Part shown: piece after piece, positions 11,908-23,476 of the stretch | How positions within the stretch are numbered: the stretch's first letter is position 1 | Layout of the letters: the number at the start of each line of letters is the position of its first letter | DNA from: Turritopsis dohrnii | Taxonomy: Eukaryota > Cnidaria > Hydrozoa > Anthoathecata > Oceaniidae | Assembly: GCA_027922465.2 (NCBI GenBank) | Contig: BQMF02000202.1 | Span: forward strand, 558,001 to 622,000 | Direction: 5' to 3' | Length of the DNA stretch: 64,000 bases | Made by a program: the position numbers and the translations under genes | Notes under the pieces: model-generated | What the model was told of the DNA's origin: nothing | What the model saw: the letters and a program-made list of their open reading frames with translations, nothing else | Database searches by the model: none

Positions 11908-12339
11908 AAAGATTTGTGCCCCCTGAGTGGAAACTGTCTCGAAGAAAGTGTTATTTACAAATGCCAAGTTAAAGCTGACGAAAATGACGAGGGTAAACAC
12001 TATATTGGGCTAACAGCTAACACCTTTAAAGAAAGATGGTATGGGCATAACCACACTTTCAGGAATGAGGACAAGGTCACTGCGTCAGAACTCTCTAAAC
12101 ATGTATGGGAACTACAACGGAAAAATATATCTTCATCGCTATCTTGGGAAATAATTGACCATGCACGACCATACATTAATGGCTCGAAGAAATGCGGCCT
12201 TTGTTTAACCGAGAAGTATCACATAATCACGTCGCAATTAGAACTCGTTAACAAAAGGTCGGAACTTATTTCAAAGTGTCGTCATGTGAATAAATACATA
12301 TTAAAGAACTATAAAGCAATCCCACCAGACCCATCTTAA
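11908..12339 (+). pseudogene. Penelope-like endonuclease domain, inverted short copy
   Basis: Starting at the KKDLCPLSGNC residues, this plus-strand copy encodes the same roughly 144 C-terminal residues as the minus-strand copy, with one visible difference (NISSSLSW for NISPSLSW). It has no start of its own; the longer open frame reaching back to 11677 runs through the antisense of the other copy and is an artefact. The near identity of the two arms suggests that they arose in a single insertion event. Confidence 0.85.
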
Positions 12340-12425
12340 CTTCTTTTTAATTTGTAAATATTGTTAACAGCAACTTTTTCTGACGTTTTTAATGTGTAAA
12401 GATTTTTTAACAGTTTTTAGTTTTT

Positions 12426-12469
12426 GTACACCTGATGAGTGCGTCAGCACGAAACTTAAAGTTATGTAC
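12426..12469 (+). ncRNA. Hammerhead ribozyme, inverted partner
   Basis: Same architecture as the copy at 10949-10992: CTGATGA, GTGC-GTCA-GCAC, GAAA, a one-pair stem III with TTAAA loop, GTT cleavage triplet. The 5' strand of stem I reads GTACAC against ATGTAC, so the innermost stem I pair next to the core is mismatched (C opposite A). Activity may therefore be weaker than in the minus-strand copy. Confidence 0.85.
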
Positions 12470-12748
12470 TTTTGGTTTTTGTTTTTTATGTTGAAAATAC
12501 ATTTTTTAGTTAAATAAATAGCATAAATAAGGTTAGTATAACATAATATTTTGATCACACTTACAAGATTTCACACTACTCATGCAATCTTTTGAAAAGA
12601 TTTTAGGCCATAGATAATGTTTTCTTTTTCATGTGTGGCTATAAAAATAACCGTTTTTTAATTTACTAACAGCTTCAAGGATTTTCTGATTTTCGTTGGT
12701 GATTCCATCTCATTCTATAATAATAAAGTTAGTTTGTGAATTTATGAA

Positions 12749-15641
12749 TCAATTTAATAGCATTATAAAAAAGTTTAAGTTATTTATACCATTTAATTTA
12801 GATCTTTTCCTGCAAGGTAGAGGTTCAGCAGAGATTTCAACCATAGCATTGTCAACAGCACCAGAATTACCAGCAGAGATTGGTCTAAAAACTTTTTGGT
12901 TCCGTATGCCATTATCATTATATCCAAAATCACGTAAAGTTGGGTTGTCCTTCGGAGCACCCATTGAACGTTGTAAAGTAATTCTCTAAGGGATCCTGGC
13001 AAAATCTTTCTGTCAATACATATGGGACATGGTGTTGCAACAAGTATCTGATCACTTCAATCAGAGAGAAAACAGTAATTTTAATGCCTTCGTATGTTTG
13101 ATGTGAGATGAACATTTTGGCTCTATCAGAATTACTTAAGTGACCATAATTACTGTGTATTGAATCCAGCCATTCTTCAAAGAAATGAAGGAATGTATCG
13201 GTCAGCCATACAAATCTTTCATCGTCAATAGACTCAAACGGAGCAAGAAATGGTTTCCTCTTTTCTTTGTGTTCATGTGTGTTGCGGATGTTGCTGATGT
13301 CGAAGAAAGTATCCATGATTTTACAGTATTTTGCTGTACCACTTCCTGTCATATGTAGATAATACATTTGAAACACGAGAGGATAAAACTTGAACAGCCA
13401 ATTTCACATTTATTTTTGAAAAAGGTGTTAATTTGGTGTGCTCTGGAGTTAAATGCGGTAGTAGGTGCAAACCAAATTCCGATCTTCATGAAACAAAGCA
13501 GATACGTGGTTCCAAAATAGAAACAGTCCACCATTCCACATACATCTTGTGTATTCACCTGATCCAGAACTGTATAAGCAATTTCGTGAAGTTTTCAGCA
13601 AATGTGGTGCGTCAGAAATGAAGTAAATGTATCGTCTTTCATTGAAGTAACATCAACATCTGGGTTGATATCTGCTTCCTGTGTCATAGCTGCATGGCAT
13701 TTTGAACATTTTCCTGTTTGTAGATGGTCCATCTACTGTTGCTGCTAACCTTTAAGTCATTATTCTCACAAATTGCAACTGCTTACCAAAACAAGGGAAA
13801 CATTTGAAAAGAAGTTGCACCAGTTGTTGCAAAATTTGCCAAACTGAACTTAAAGGGATTCACCACACTGCGAATCAGAAAAACAAGTACATGCGTAGCA
13901 ACTTCGTCAACTTTTCCAAGGGTAGCATAATTTAGTTCTGAATCACCAAGATTTACATATCCATTCAATTCTCCAGAGTGCTTATCCCATACTAAGCTGT
14001 CTTGTATTTTCACTTCATCAAATAACAAGACAATGAACTTTTCGATTTCACTGAAATGCTCAATTTTCTTTCTCAGCTCAGCAATGACAAGAGGGTTGAA
14101 ACCATGTTGAGGATGGATGTAATTCTTACAATCACGAAGACGTCTGCAACTTGGTAGAATGAGAAAACCAGTACCAGAGTTTTCATCATATCGTATGTCA
14201 TCATAAAATGAAGAAGATTTTGCTACTAAGCTCAAGCAATATCTGATGATCATTGGATGATATCTGACACCAGTTTTTGAAGATCTAATATACTTTTGCT
14301 GCTCCTCCCTAAAAAGATGACTATGGAAACAAGGTCATCATTTAATTCTTGTGAAACAGATTTGGAATGTTCACTAATTTCGGTTTGAAGTTTATCAAGT
14401 TCTTGTTTGAGCATTCTATTTTCCAAACGATAACTTTGCAGTGTCAGTTTGATACGTTTTGAAGATGTATTAGATATAGGGGCATAAAAATGTGCTGGTG
14501 TTGCTTCTGCATCTTCTTTGCGTTTTTTAGCTATTTCATTCTTCTTCAAAAGCTTTTTCTCCATTTGTGTGCAAGTACTGCATTGTTGTAAATCTGATAC
14601 TTTATGCAGCATCTTACAATCAGAGGGCCTGAAAAATTCAGATTCATAAAGTATGATAGAGATTGAAGTACTAGGTGTGAATACTTTAGGAATGGAATGT
14701 TTCTGTAGCTCCATCATTTTATGTAATTCCTTGTTTGAAATAGCAGAGCATGTGCTGTAGGATGAAATTATTGAAACCAAATTTGATAACGTAATGTTAT
14801 ACAATGATTTTTCATAATTAGTGTATACTTCATGTTCTTCAGGAAGTAACCAGTTAAAGACTTGTATCAGGAAATTGTGATTATCATCAACATATATTTC
14901 ATACTTTGCTATGGCATGAATGTTGTCATATTCCACTGATGTAATTTTTGATACGATCTGTAAACTCTTTGTAGGATTTATAGCATTTGGTTTTGACTGG
15001 AGGGGGTTCTGCTTCAATTTTCTGCTGTTTCTTATTATTGAAAACAGCGGCAGATTCCCTTGTTTTACATTCTGCACTATAATAAATAGAAATTATTTCT
15101 CAAAATAGTTTTAGTTAGTCACAAAAGTACTTTTCAATATAATTGTTGGATACCTACATTGTTGATGGAATACTCTTCACAGGTAAATTTAGAGTTGGTA
15201 TTGCACCAGGTATTAAGGTTGTTCTTTTACTTTCTGCATCTAGGTGGATTACATGAACATGCTTAATAGTTCCCTTACTATTTTATTCATTTAAAATACA
15301 TTTTAGAGAATACTTACGATAATTTAGTAAATCATCTGTAAAATGAACTCACGAGTGTGAAGATTTTGATTTTCAATTTGCTTTTTTAGTGCCTGATCCA
15401 TCACCCTGTCCTTGGTGATTATGTACACCAACTTTCTCCTCCATTCCGCGTTATATTCATCTTTTCCCCTAATCACTCTGAAAATGGTAATTCCAGGTTT
15501 TCTCCTGGAGCTACTACATCTAAATACAGAACAATTAGCACCAGGCATAACAATTTTTGAACGATCACTTTTTTTAAAATCTAAGTTCAAATTTTCGCGG
15601 GTTCGGTTTGTTTGTTTACATTGAGGCCTGGGGTTGAGCAT
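12749..15641 (-). pseudogene. THAP/P-element-type transposase, decayed
   Basis: Segments in order: 15548-15324, a THAP-like start (CSVFRCSSSRRKPGITIFRV...WRRKL); about 15275-15160, TLIPGAIPTLNLPVKS, the usual end of the THAP region; 15077-14250, a coiled-coil-rich linker; 14253-13783, the RNase H-like catalytic part (FIVLLFDEVKIQ, VWDKHSGELNGYVNLGD, ELNYATLGKVDEVATHVLV); 13560-12930, ending in LTERFCQDPLENYF; and 12964-12749, KDNPTLRDFGYNDN with the basic EPLPCRKRSK tail. At least two frameshifts break it: one in an A-run near 14273 (five As where six restore the frame) and one just after ENYF near 12970. The element is therefore dead. THAP9 and the Drosophila P element are the reference families. 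A frame break near 13380-13560 may be a third lesion or an intron. Confidence 0.85.
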
Positions 15642-16032
15642 GTTTTGAAACGCGACCTCTACAACAAGAACGGTCTTAAACGGCCCGAATCACCAGACTA
15701 TCTTTCTTTCTCGTATGACTATGGTTATAAGAAGTAAATGTGTGATAGTTTTTGGTTAGTGGTGTCTTTGATAGCGGGGAGAAATAAGCAGTTTAGTTAA
15801 AGTGTAGAAAATTAAATTAACTCGAAAAATATATATACGTAAAAAACACTGATTATAAAGGATAAAAAATAAATGGCACAGCCATCACATTTCATTGTAC
15901 ATACCTACATTGTACATAACACTACTGATTTGCACCAAAAAAGCCAAATTTTGCCCTGCAAAAACATCATGATTTGAATGAAAAAGGCATACAGAACTCA
16001 CTCACCCCCCCCCCCAAAAAAAAATCAACAAA
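15642..16032. other. Spacer between P-element relic and transporter copy 2
   Basis: AT-rich, with homopolymer C and A runs near 16005-16025. No gene, terminal repeat or RNA was recognised. Confidence 0.5.
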
Positions 16033-16185
16033 GTTAAAGCTCGGTTAGAAAGCAATTGTTGAACTGGATGATGAAAAAAAAAAAAAAACCTTCAACCACC
16101 AATCAAAGAAAAAGTCTTGGTGGCATGAGATCAGTAATTTTATAAATTGAATGTACTAGATTTTTAAACTATCCTGCAACACATA
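16033..16185. repeat. Duplicated 3' flank of the transporter genes (copy 2)
   Basis: Counterpart of 826-990. It contains a run of As absent from copy 1 and diverges by substitutions and small indels, and it is contiguous with the stop codon of the intact transporter gene. Confidence 0.8.
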
Positions 16186-19100
16186 CTACGTATCGTTAGT
16201 CCCACAAGGTACACAGACGCCACCTTCAAACAACTTCTCCACGTCCTCTAACTTTTTGCCCTTTGTCTCTGGCAGAAAAAGATAAAGGAACAGAAGTCCA
16301 ACGAATGTTATAGAAGCATAAAAACCAAACGCTCCAGGCCTGGTCAGTAAATTCATCAGGTCGAGAAACGTCAGCGACACGAGTAAATTGAACGTCCAGT
16401 TGGTTGCAGTGGATGCAGAAACGCCCACACTGCGCGCCCACAGAGGATAGATTTCTGCATTAATAGTCCAAGGCATTGGACCCAATCCAGGGGCAAACAT
16501 ACCCAAATAAAAAACCATAGAAATAACAGCTAACCAAGCATAGGACGTAGGGCAGACATTGTTGGACCAACTTAAATCTTTGACTGTTTCCGCTGAGTAG
16601 ACAGAAGCGTTACAAAATAAAGATCTGCCATCTTTATAGGTTGCTAAACACGAACCGTTGAAAATATCTCCACCATGTTTTAGAAAACAAAAGCCACAGG
16701 ATGTGTCTTCAACGCATGTGTAACATGAGGAATAACTTGCACAGCCCTCTGTGTATTTTCGTGGAGCGGAATATGTTACATCAGGAGAGGTTTTCTTGAG
16801 TAGAACAAACGTTCCAGCTAGCAGTACCAAAGCGACCACAACGCCGAATATGCTGCTCAATGTGAGTTTTCTTCGACCAATCCGATCGATTATACCCATA
16901 CTGATCAGTGTAAACACGAAGTTGCCACTAGCAACTGCAGCCGTCAGCCAAATTATCGTTGTTTGATTGGCTACGCCAGCGAGTTCGATGATTGTTCCAC
17001 TGTAATACCTATAATACAGATGATGTAACTACAACAAAGTATAAAAAAGTTATTGGCTGCATTAAATTTGTCGGATGTTATTGTGATTTAGTTCATTTTT
17101 AACATCTATGATTGACCTGATGTTTAAAGAAGAATTGGAAGTGATTGTGAAGAATCCGACAAAGGTGTATTGCGGAGAATCCGATAAAGGCGTATTGTGG
17201 AGATAATTCACACTGAGAATGACTTTGAAATGCACAGAATTGATGCCATACTAAAACATTATCCATTAGCTTCATTCTGTCAGACGTTACATCAAAGTTT
17301 TTTGTTGATATGCAAGAACGTCACATGACGGTGTTATACGTACATGACGGTATTGATGCCGGACAGCTGCTGAAAAGCTTGCAAACCACACCCAACAATT
17401 AGCGCCTGTCTTGTTGAAGGCGTTTTTAAAACACGCAACCATGGATTCCCCGAATCTAGAAGAAAAGAAAAATGTTGAAAGCAACTAACTAATGTGAAAG
17501 GGTGGCTATTCTCACCACACAACTGTATAATACTGTGACATGGAATGAGCACATTTGACTTTCACTACTGTTAACAAACATCAATATTTGCCTATCAGCA
17601 TACAACTTTGTGCATGATAGATAAATGAACACTAACCTTGCTTAGCTGCTTCATTACAAGCTTCTTGAATATGGTTCAGTTCTTCTTCAACATCCATTTC
17701 ACCTCTCAGCCTTTGTAACACCTTTCTGGCTTCATCTGATCTACCTACACAAAACATCGGAAAATAAACTCAACATGATTTCTACAAACTTGCATCTCCA
17801 AAAGTTGTCGTCCGACATGAACAAGATCCGGCATGATTGTCATCCGACCTTAATAAAGACATTAGGCATATTCAACCCTTAAAAAAGTTGTCAAACTCGA
17901 TCAATCAATTTTTCAATTTTAACACATTTAAGACGTATCCTCAAAAATGCAATAGAGTAGTGACGTCTGCCCTGGTTCCTCAAAAATGCAATGGAGTAGT
18001 GACGTCTACCCTGGTTCATCTTCCTTGGTTCTGTTTTTGTGTTATTAAAACATGGTTAAGACCAAAAGAACACTTTAAGATAAAAATCTCCCTGTTCACC
18101 CAAAGTTAAGTTTGTGATTTTGCTCCTTGGATGGTGGTCTACTTTTCTTCGGGTCCATAATAAGAGGGGATAATCATAATCATGTCCAGGTTGACGTCTG
18201 TCCTAGTTCGGCCAACTCAGGGTTCTTATCGTGTCTTAACTGACACTGAAACACAAGAAACAATTTACAAAAAATACCTTTTCCAATAAGCCATCTCGGA
18301 CTTTCAGGCATAAACAAAAATCCAACAAACAAGATAAGAGAAGGTATGGCAGCAACACCAAGCATATATCTAAAAAGGATGCATCAATTGAGCTTTATAT
18401 CATATATCATATATATAGTATATCAACTATATCAACTTCTTAGTGGCAAGCAAAAGCAAAAGCAAACCACCTCAGTGTCATTCCCTTACTACAGCATTAT
18501 ATTGACAACTAACCTCCAGCTATCGTTCTTGATATAACTGAAAGCCCCATTCAAAACTGAAGCAAGAAACTGCCCAAATGTGATAAACAATTGATTCACC
18601 GTCACCAACTGTCCTCTGATTTGGGCAGGTGCTGATTCAGCTATATAAACAGGTACAGTGGAGCTGGCGTAACCTAATAAGAGAGTCGCCGCAAATAAGA
18701 AAGGAAATTTGAAAATGAATTTCTCTTCTCAAGGTATTGGAATTCAAACTGATTCTTTTGCTGCTTTCATCCATTAAATTTTATGACTATAATACTTTCA
18801 ATCCTAAACACACCCTAATATCATGAAACAGCCATGAATACAATGAGGTCGAACAGAGTGACACAAGCGAAAGACGATATCATTAAACTTATGCTGGTGA
18901 ATAGATATCTTACCTATCCCAATACCCACAACCAATCTTCCAATCAACAGTACCACAACAGACGAAGCAGCTGCCATGACGACAGCACCACCAGTGAAAA
19001 CAACAGATGCAATTAACAGCACACTGCGTCGACCAAAACGTTCATTGAAAAAACCTGATGTTATGGCTCCAAGTATGGCACCACCGACAGTTATGCTTAC

Positions 19101-22001
19101 CACCAGTTCTTGAAGTTCATCTGACAAATTAAACCTCCTCTTGATTGGAATCATTGCACCCGAAATGACTCCGGTGTCATATCCGAAAAGAAGACCACCA
19201 ATTGCAGCAAAGAATGCAAGACAATAGACATAGCTGAAAGAAAAGTAAGGGAATTAAAAGGCTAACTGTTCTAATCAAACCCATAATAGCATAAATAAAT
19301 TTGAATTGGAAAATGTTTGTGGTAAAAAATGAACTATTTTGGAACAGAACAGCAAGATCATGGTTTTTTTAATACATACAAGTTCATCATTATTAAAAGC
19401 CAGGCTGAAGACTCATTTTTATTTTATATACATCATGATTTGATAATATAGAGCCCAATAATTGAATATATATGCATACACAGCCATTATAATGGAAACC
19501 CTTTATGGGAGAACAGTCAGTTATGTTAATTCAAAGAATATATATAACAAAAGCTGGAAGTAAAACATGATGTCATACACAACAAGAAGTTCAGGAAACG
19601 AATTACGTAACAGTGTTTTAATTCTTAGCAGAGGATGGAGATGAGATTCATAATAAACGTGAAGGAATCTGGTCAAGTGTGCTTCCTGGATAGTAGGCTA
19701 ATCTAATAACAGAAACATAATTTACTATGGATGAATTTCATGATCACATATCTTGTTTTGATACACTGTATATAATAATCTATGTTTTAATTTGTAAAAA
19801 TTAGGCCGATGGAAATTTTAAATTAGTTTTGCAACACATTCCAACATAACAGTCTGTAAATTAAAAGCACTACACATCCTGTGTTGTCAATCAAGCCAGA
19901 AAACCAACATCTACCTTCAGCTAATATGTATGGTGATTCGGTGATTGATATGTATTTTCACTAAAATACCATAATCTGTTTATTTATTTTTTAATTTCGG
20001 ATTAATTAAGAAGGTCATTCATCACATTAGGAGTTCTTATTCTGAAGAAATAATTTGCGAGAACATATTTTTTTGTATCAGAGATGTTTATTCGGAATAC
20101 TTGAATTTAATTTTATAAATCTAATTTATTAGGTTATAAATTAGTTCGTTCGGCAAAAAGAAAACCATTTTCAATTTCATAAACATATATTTTCGGCATT
20201 TCTGTGACTTACTTTTTTGAGAAATGATTTACATAATGTTTTCGGCAATTCTTACAAATTGAATTTTCGGCAAAAGTGCTTTGCGGCCCAGAAATAGTGT
20301 TTTTACATCAAATAAATCCTTGTATACTAAAATATTTAAAAAAAAAAAAATTCAGTTAAAAAAAAAAAAAAAAAAATATGCAGGTTACTTAGAAAAATAC
20401 GGGAATCAGATAAAAATGGCAGAGGAAGCAGTCAGAAACATTTTACAAAGGTGTGCTGACCAGTTACTATCTATGATCAAAGAAATAGGAGTTGTCCAGC
20501 CTCTGAATGTAACTGCACCACGTCAGAATGTACCTTCTCCAGCCTCTGAAATGACCAGATTGTTTGGATTTGGTCGATCTGTAGGAGGTAGAAGCAGAAC
20601 TGGCTCACCATCATCAACAACAACAACACCACAACAGTCACCCCCTTGACTATTACCTCTTCTTACTCAGCTTCAACGAACTCTAACGTCAGAAACGTAG
20701 TAGGTACTTTTCCAGCTGATGCAGAACAAAACAGAGGACTTACCGTTACTCCCCATAGATTTTCACGTGGTGCCACCTCATACACCATCTTTCTATTCTT
20801 TCCACGTGGCGCGAGTTAATGTCCCGTCTATGCACCTGTATCTCTCCACTTATAATACCCTAGCAGATTTGCTTACTTTGCAGAAAAACGTTTTTATTAT
20901 CATTGAAAAAATATTTGGCAAATCAACTGAAAATATGATTTTGAAAATTATGGTATAAAAATTGCATTATGATATAGTACAATATTTTTGGCAATGTTTC
21001 CAGTTATTTTTGATGAAATGAAAAAATAATAAAAGTTAGGGAACGGATTATAAACATGATAACGAAAATAATTATGGCACGAAAGGCTCGCCATAGTCAT
21101 TTGACCATCTTCAGTTTATAATAAGTTCAAAATAAGTTCTTCTTCTGGTTACCAAATTCAATTCTACCCTGATTAGTAAGAACAACGTTTTTATCTGAGT
21201 ATCAGGCTGACTTGTTAATAATGTTTAATTTGCTGGTAATCTTATCATTGTAGCTGTATAGCGAAATGATACATTTTTTCTTATGGTTATCAATGTAAAC
21301 ACAGTAATTTTTAAAACAGCAGTTTTGAGGAAATATATAGTCGCATTTTTGCGAATCTTGTTATTACTCTCTCTAGATTGGTTGAAGTTGTAACTTGATT
21401 GCTGGTTGTTGTTTGCAACAAAGAACTTTAAACCAAAATCTTTAAAAGCTAACATACTTGTTGACTTTGACTTGACACTAGATTAAACATGGACCCATCT
21501 AGCTACCTCTATTCATCTCAATCACAACAAATTTGATTAGCCATTCTGTTAAGACATTTGTTGGTGCTGTAGATACTTAAAGCTGAATTAACACTCTACA
21601 AATTTTGTGGCGGATAGAGAACGGAAAAACAAAATTTTTATGGAAAGTAAGGAAATCAACAGGACACTTCTTTGTTTTACCATTGTACAACAGATTTAAA
21701 TAATCTGTGCAAGCATGCTGTGGGAGAACTTTGTATCCACAACAAATTTTCTGGCAGTTCAGCATAACTATAATCTGTTTGCTTTTTTTACTCTTGTTAC
21801 CAGACTTTTTAGACATTCTAAGAGCTCTCAGGTGCACGGTATATTCAAAGAAATGTCACAAAGAAAAGTTTTGCTATCTTACCATGTGATCTTTTGGTGA
21901 TAGGTTGTTGTTGCAGCATTAACTGGCAGTAATGATGTTTCTTCATCAACTCTATCATCTGCATTATCATCAGCAGTATAAACAGGATTGCTGGCCATCA
22001 T
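16186..22001 (-). CDS. SLC2A13-like: Proton/myo-inositol cotransporter, intact copy 2
   Basis: A 577-aa sugar porter expected to bring myo-inositol with H+ across a membrane. Exons: 21883-22001, 18914-19233, 18514-18673, 18278-18369, 17637-17744, 17344-17455, 16186-17008. All phases agree and total 1734 nt including the stop; all introns are GT-AG. An acidic cytosolic start ([16 protein letters not shown]) precedes the first helix. Family motifs: [65 protein letters not shown]. The cysteine-rich loop between helices 9 and 10 (CASYSSC...CGFC) is typical of SLC2A13. The protein ends at CGTNDT, without the longer cytosolic tail of the human protein. The start Met follows a conserved 5' flank ('tatcataacta' on the plus strand) shared with copy 1. 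Intron 1 holds repeats; intron 4 (about 17745-18277) holds a 38-bp tandem duplication. Confidence 0.92.
17939..18016. repeat. Tandem duplication of about 38 bp
   Basis: Two adjacent copies of a unit beginning 'cctcaaaaatgcaat' and ending 'gtctaccctggtt' (one copy has 'gtctgccctggtt'), in intron 4 of the intact transporter gene. A third, weaker echo ('gacgtctgtcctagtt') lies near 18193. Confidence 0.75.
19345..21366. repeat. Shared intronic block, copy in intron 1 of transporter copy 2
   Basis: Counterpart of 2310-3640, collinear with it but expanded by insertions, one of which is the poly-A-bearing coding-like fragment near 20281-20960. Its right end 'gcatttttgcgaatcttgtt' matches the right end of the copy-1 block closely. 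Confidence 0.6.
20281..20960 (+). other. Coding-like fragment after poly-A tracts, unrecognised
   Basis: Two A-runs (20339-20350 and 20359-20376) precede an open stretch reading [20 protein letters not shown] and a Ser/Thr/Pro-rich end ([15 protein letters not shown]); after the stop, shifted frames continue with coding-like composition to about 20850. It looks like the first exon of a transposon-borne or retroposed gene, now broken, inside the shared intronic block. I do not recognise the family, and copy 1 lacks the fragment, so it was inserted after the duplication or lost from copy 1. Confidence 0.35.
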
Positions 22002-22418
22002 TTCTCATATTATCATAACTAAAAAGTGTGAAACACAAATCAGCATTAGGGTAAATAAGTTTGTGATCATCTGTGACTGAGAATGTACAAAATGCATAAC
22101 AGTTGACAAGGAACAAACAGGTTTGGGTGGATAATGAAAACACATAAATTTCTATAATCTAAAGAAATCACATTTTCTTCACATTCTCATTTTCTTTTGA
22201 ATGTTGTCATTGTTATTGTTATCGTATTTGTTATCAATGTTTGCAAAGTTTTCAAGATTTTTCGTTATGTGTTGCTTGATTGCTTGCATTTTTCCATTTT
22301 TCTGTCTTCATATCATACAGAATTTCCTTTGGATAATTAAACACTTTTTTGAAATCCATATAGTTTTCAAAAACTTGAGACATCCCCACTTCCATAAAAA
22401 ACCAACAGATTCCAATTC
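22002..22418. other. Spacer upstream of the intact transporter, downstream of LIN52
   Basis: About 417 bp between two minus-strand genes. It should hold the transporter promoter and 5' UTR; 'attatcataacta' just upstream of its start is conserved with copy 1 at about 6717-6730. No TATA box or other site could be assigned with confidence. Confidence 0.45.
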
Positions 22419-22914
22419 TCAAACTTTTTTCTTCTTGCTTTCTTTGGGTTTTGCTAAAACATTCAAATACTTCCCTCTCGTCATTTCTCGAGCTTCTTCA
22501 ACACCAAGTGCATAAGCCTGCTGCTTCAAATTCTGGAATTTGTCAATAATTTGAGCTACAGTTAAACTACCCAGTTCTTGCAACATCTCATAATCTTCTT
22601 TACTGAGTTCTTCTTGCTGTGTGGCTTCAACAGTCTTAGAGAAAAAATAAAAAATAATAATTTGTAAGTAATTCATTTATAAGATTTCAAATTTCAACAT
22701 CAATAAAACTTACAGCATCTAAAACAGGATTAATGTGACTTTGAAATAATGTCGAAGCGGTAAACTCAGTCACGCCTGGGATGGATTCTGGCCATAATTC
22801 TGGCGACTGTTGATCGAGTCTTTCTTGCTGACAAAACAACAATTCAGTCTCACTATCATCAAGTAATGGCAATGCTGTTACACTATCTGGAAAGTCAGTA
22901 CCTATTTGTGTCAT
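22419..22914 (-). CDS. LIN52: LIN52, DREAM/MuvB core subunit
   Basis: Two coding exons (22714-22914 and 22419-22634; GTAAGT donor, AAG acceptor, phase 0) give 138 aa, a little longer than the human protein. LIN52 is a small scaffold subunit of the MuvB core that links LIN9 and the pocket protein p130/p107 in the cell-cycle repressor DREAM. Conserved stretches are SPELWPESIPGVTEF (human SPDLWPEQLPGVAEF) and LGSLTVAQIIDK...YALGVEEAREMTRGKYLNVL. The serine before PELWPE matches the human DYRK1A target Ser28. The pocket-binding segment just upstream reads LFCQQE instead of the vertebrate L-x-S-x-E. The tail is lysine-rich (ESKKKKV). The gene lies 563 bp downstream of FHIT on the same strand. Confidence 0.95.
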
Positions 22915-23476
22915 TTTGTGTCAAAGATTTTGTTCTAAATAGAAATAAATAAACAAATGGTTCAAAACAAACAAATATTACTGTGCAAAAGTTATGTTGA
23001 AGAAAGTTTGATTGGCTTAATAACTAGTTCAGATACTTTACATAATTTGATACTGAGATACTGTACATAATTTTGATACTGCTTGTATGGTAACCCATTT
23101 TCACAAATTGCTAAACATTCTCAGTCCAAAAAGGAAACAGAACATGAAGTTACAGACTAATTAAAAAATATACAAATTAGTTATCAGTACACTTGAATCT
23201 GATTGCATTAAACATTATCGCATCAAATCATTACCTGACTTTCTCTTATTAAAACAAAAAAATGCAATGGATCAAAAAGACGAAAATTCCTAATACACAG
23301 AAGCACATTATTGATCTTGAACAACTTACTTAAATCAGAGTTAATTCACAAATCTTTACTATAAGAAACTTTCATAAAAGGATGAGGACCAATGAATGAA
23401 ATGTAAAGAATAATAAAAAACGTAAAGAACAGTTTAAGGAGGGAAGCTCTTCAGTGAAAACAATAATCCACTATAA
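22915..23476. other. LIN52-FHIT intergenic spacer
   Basis: About 560 bp of AT-rich DNA, presumably the FHIT 3' UTR and LIN52 promoter. A near-repeated phrase ('gatactgagatactgtacat' and similar, near 23030-23085) is the only structure seen. Confidence 0.45.

Larger units (their letters stand above)
10912..12506. mobile_element. Inverted pair of 5'-truncated Penelope-like element ends
   Basis: Arms of about 600 bp (10912-11512 and 11905-12506) are nearly identical in inverted orientation, separated by about 390 bp unique to the longer, minus-strand copy. Each arm carries the end of the Penelope ORF with its GIY-YIG endonuclease and a hammerhead ribozyme in the 3' flank; the two 3' ends point outward. 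Inverted, truncated partner copies are a known feature of Penelope insertions. Reverse transcriptase is absent from both, so the pair is non-autonomous. It sits between a P-element relic (minus strand, to the right) and a transposase fragment (plus strand, to the left). Confidence 0.85.
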
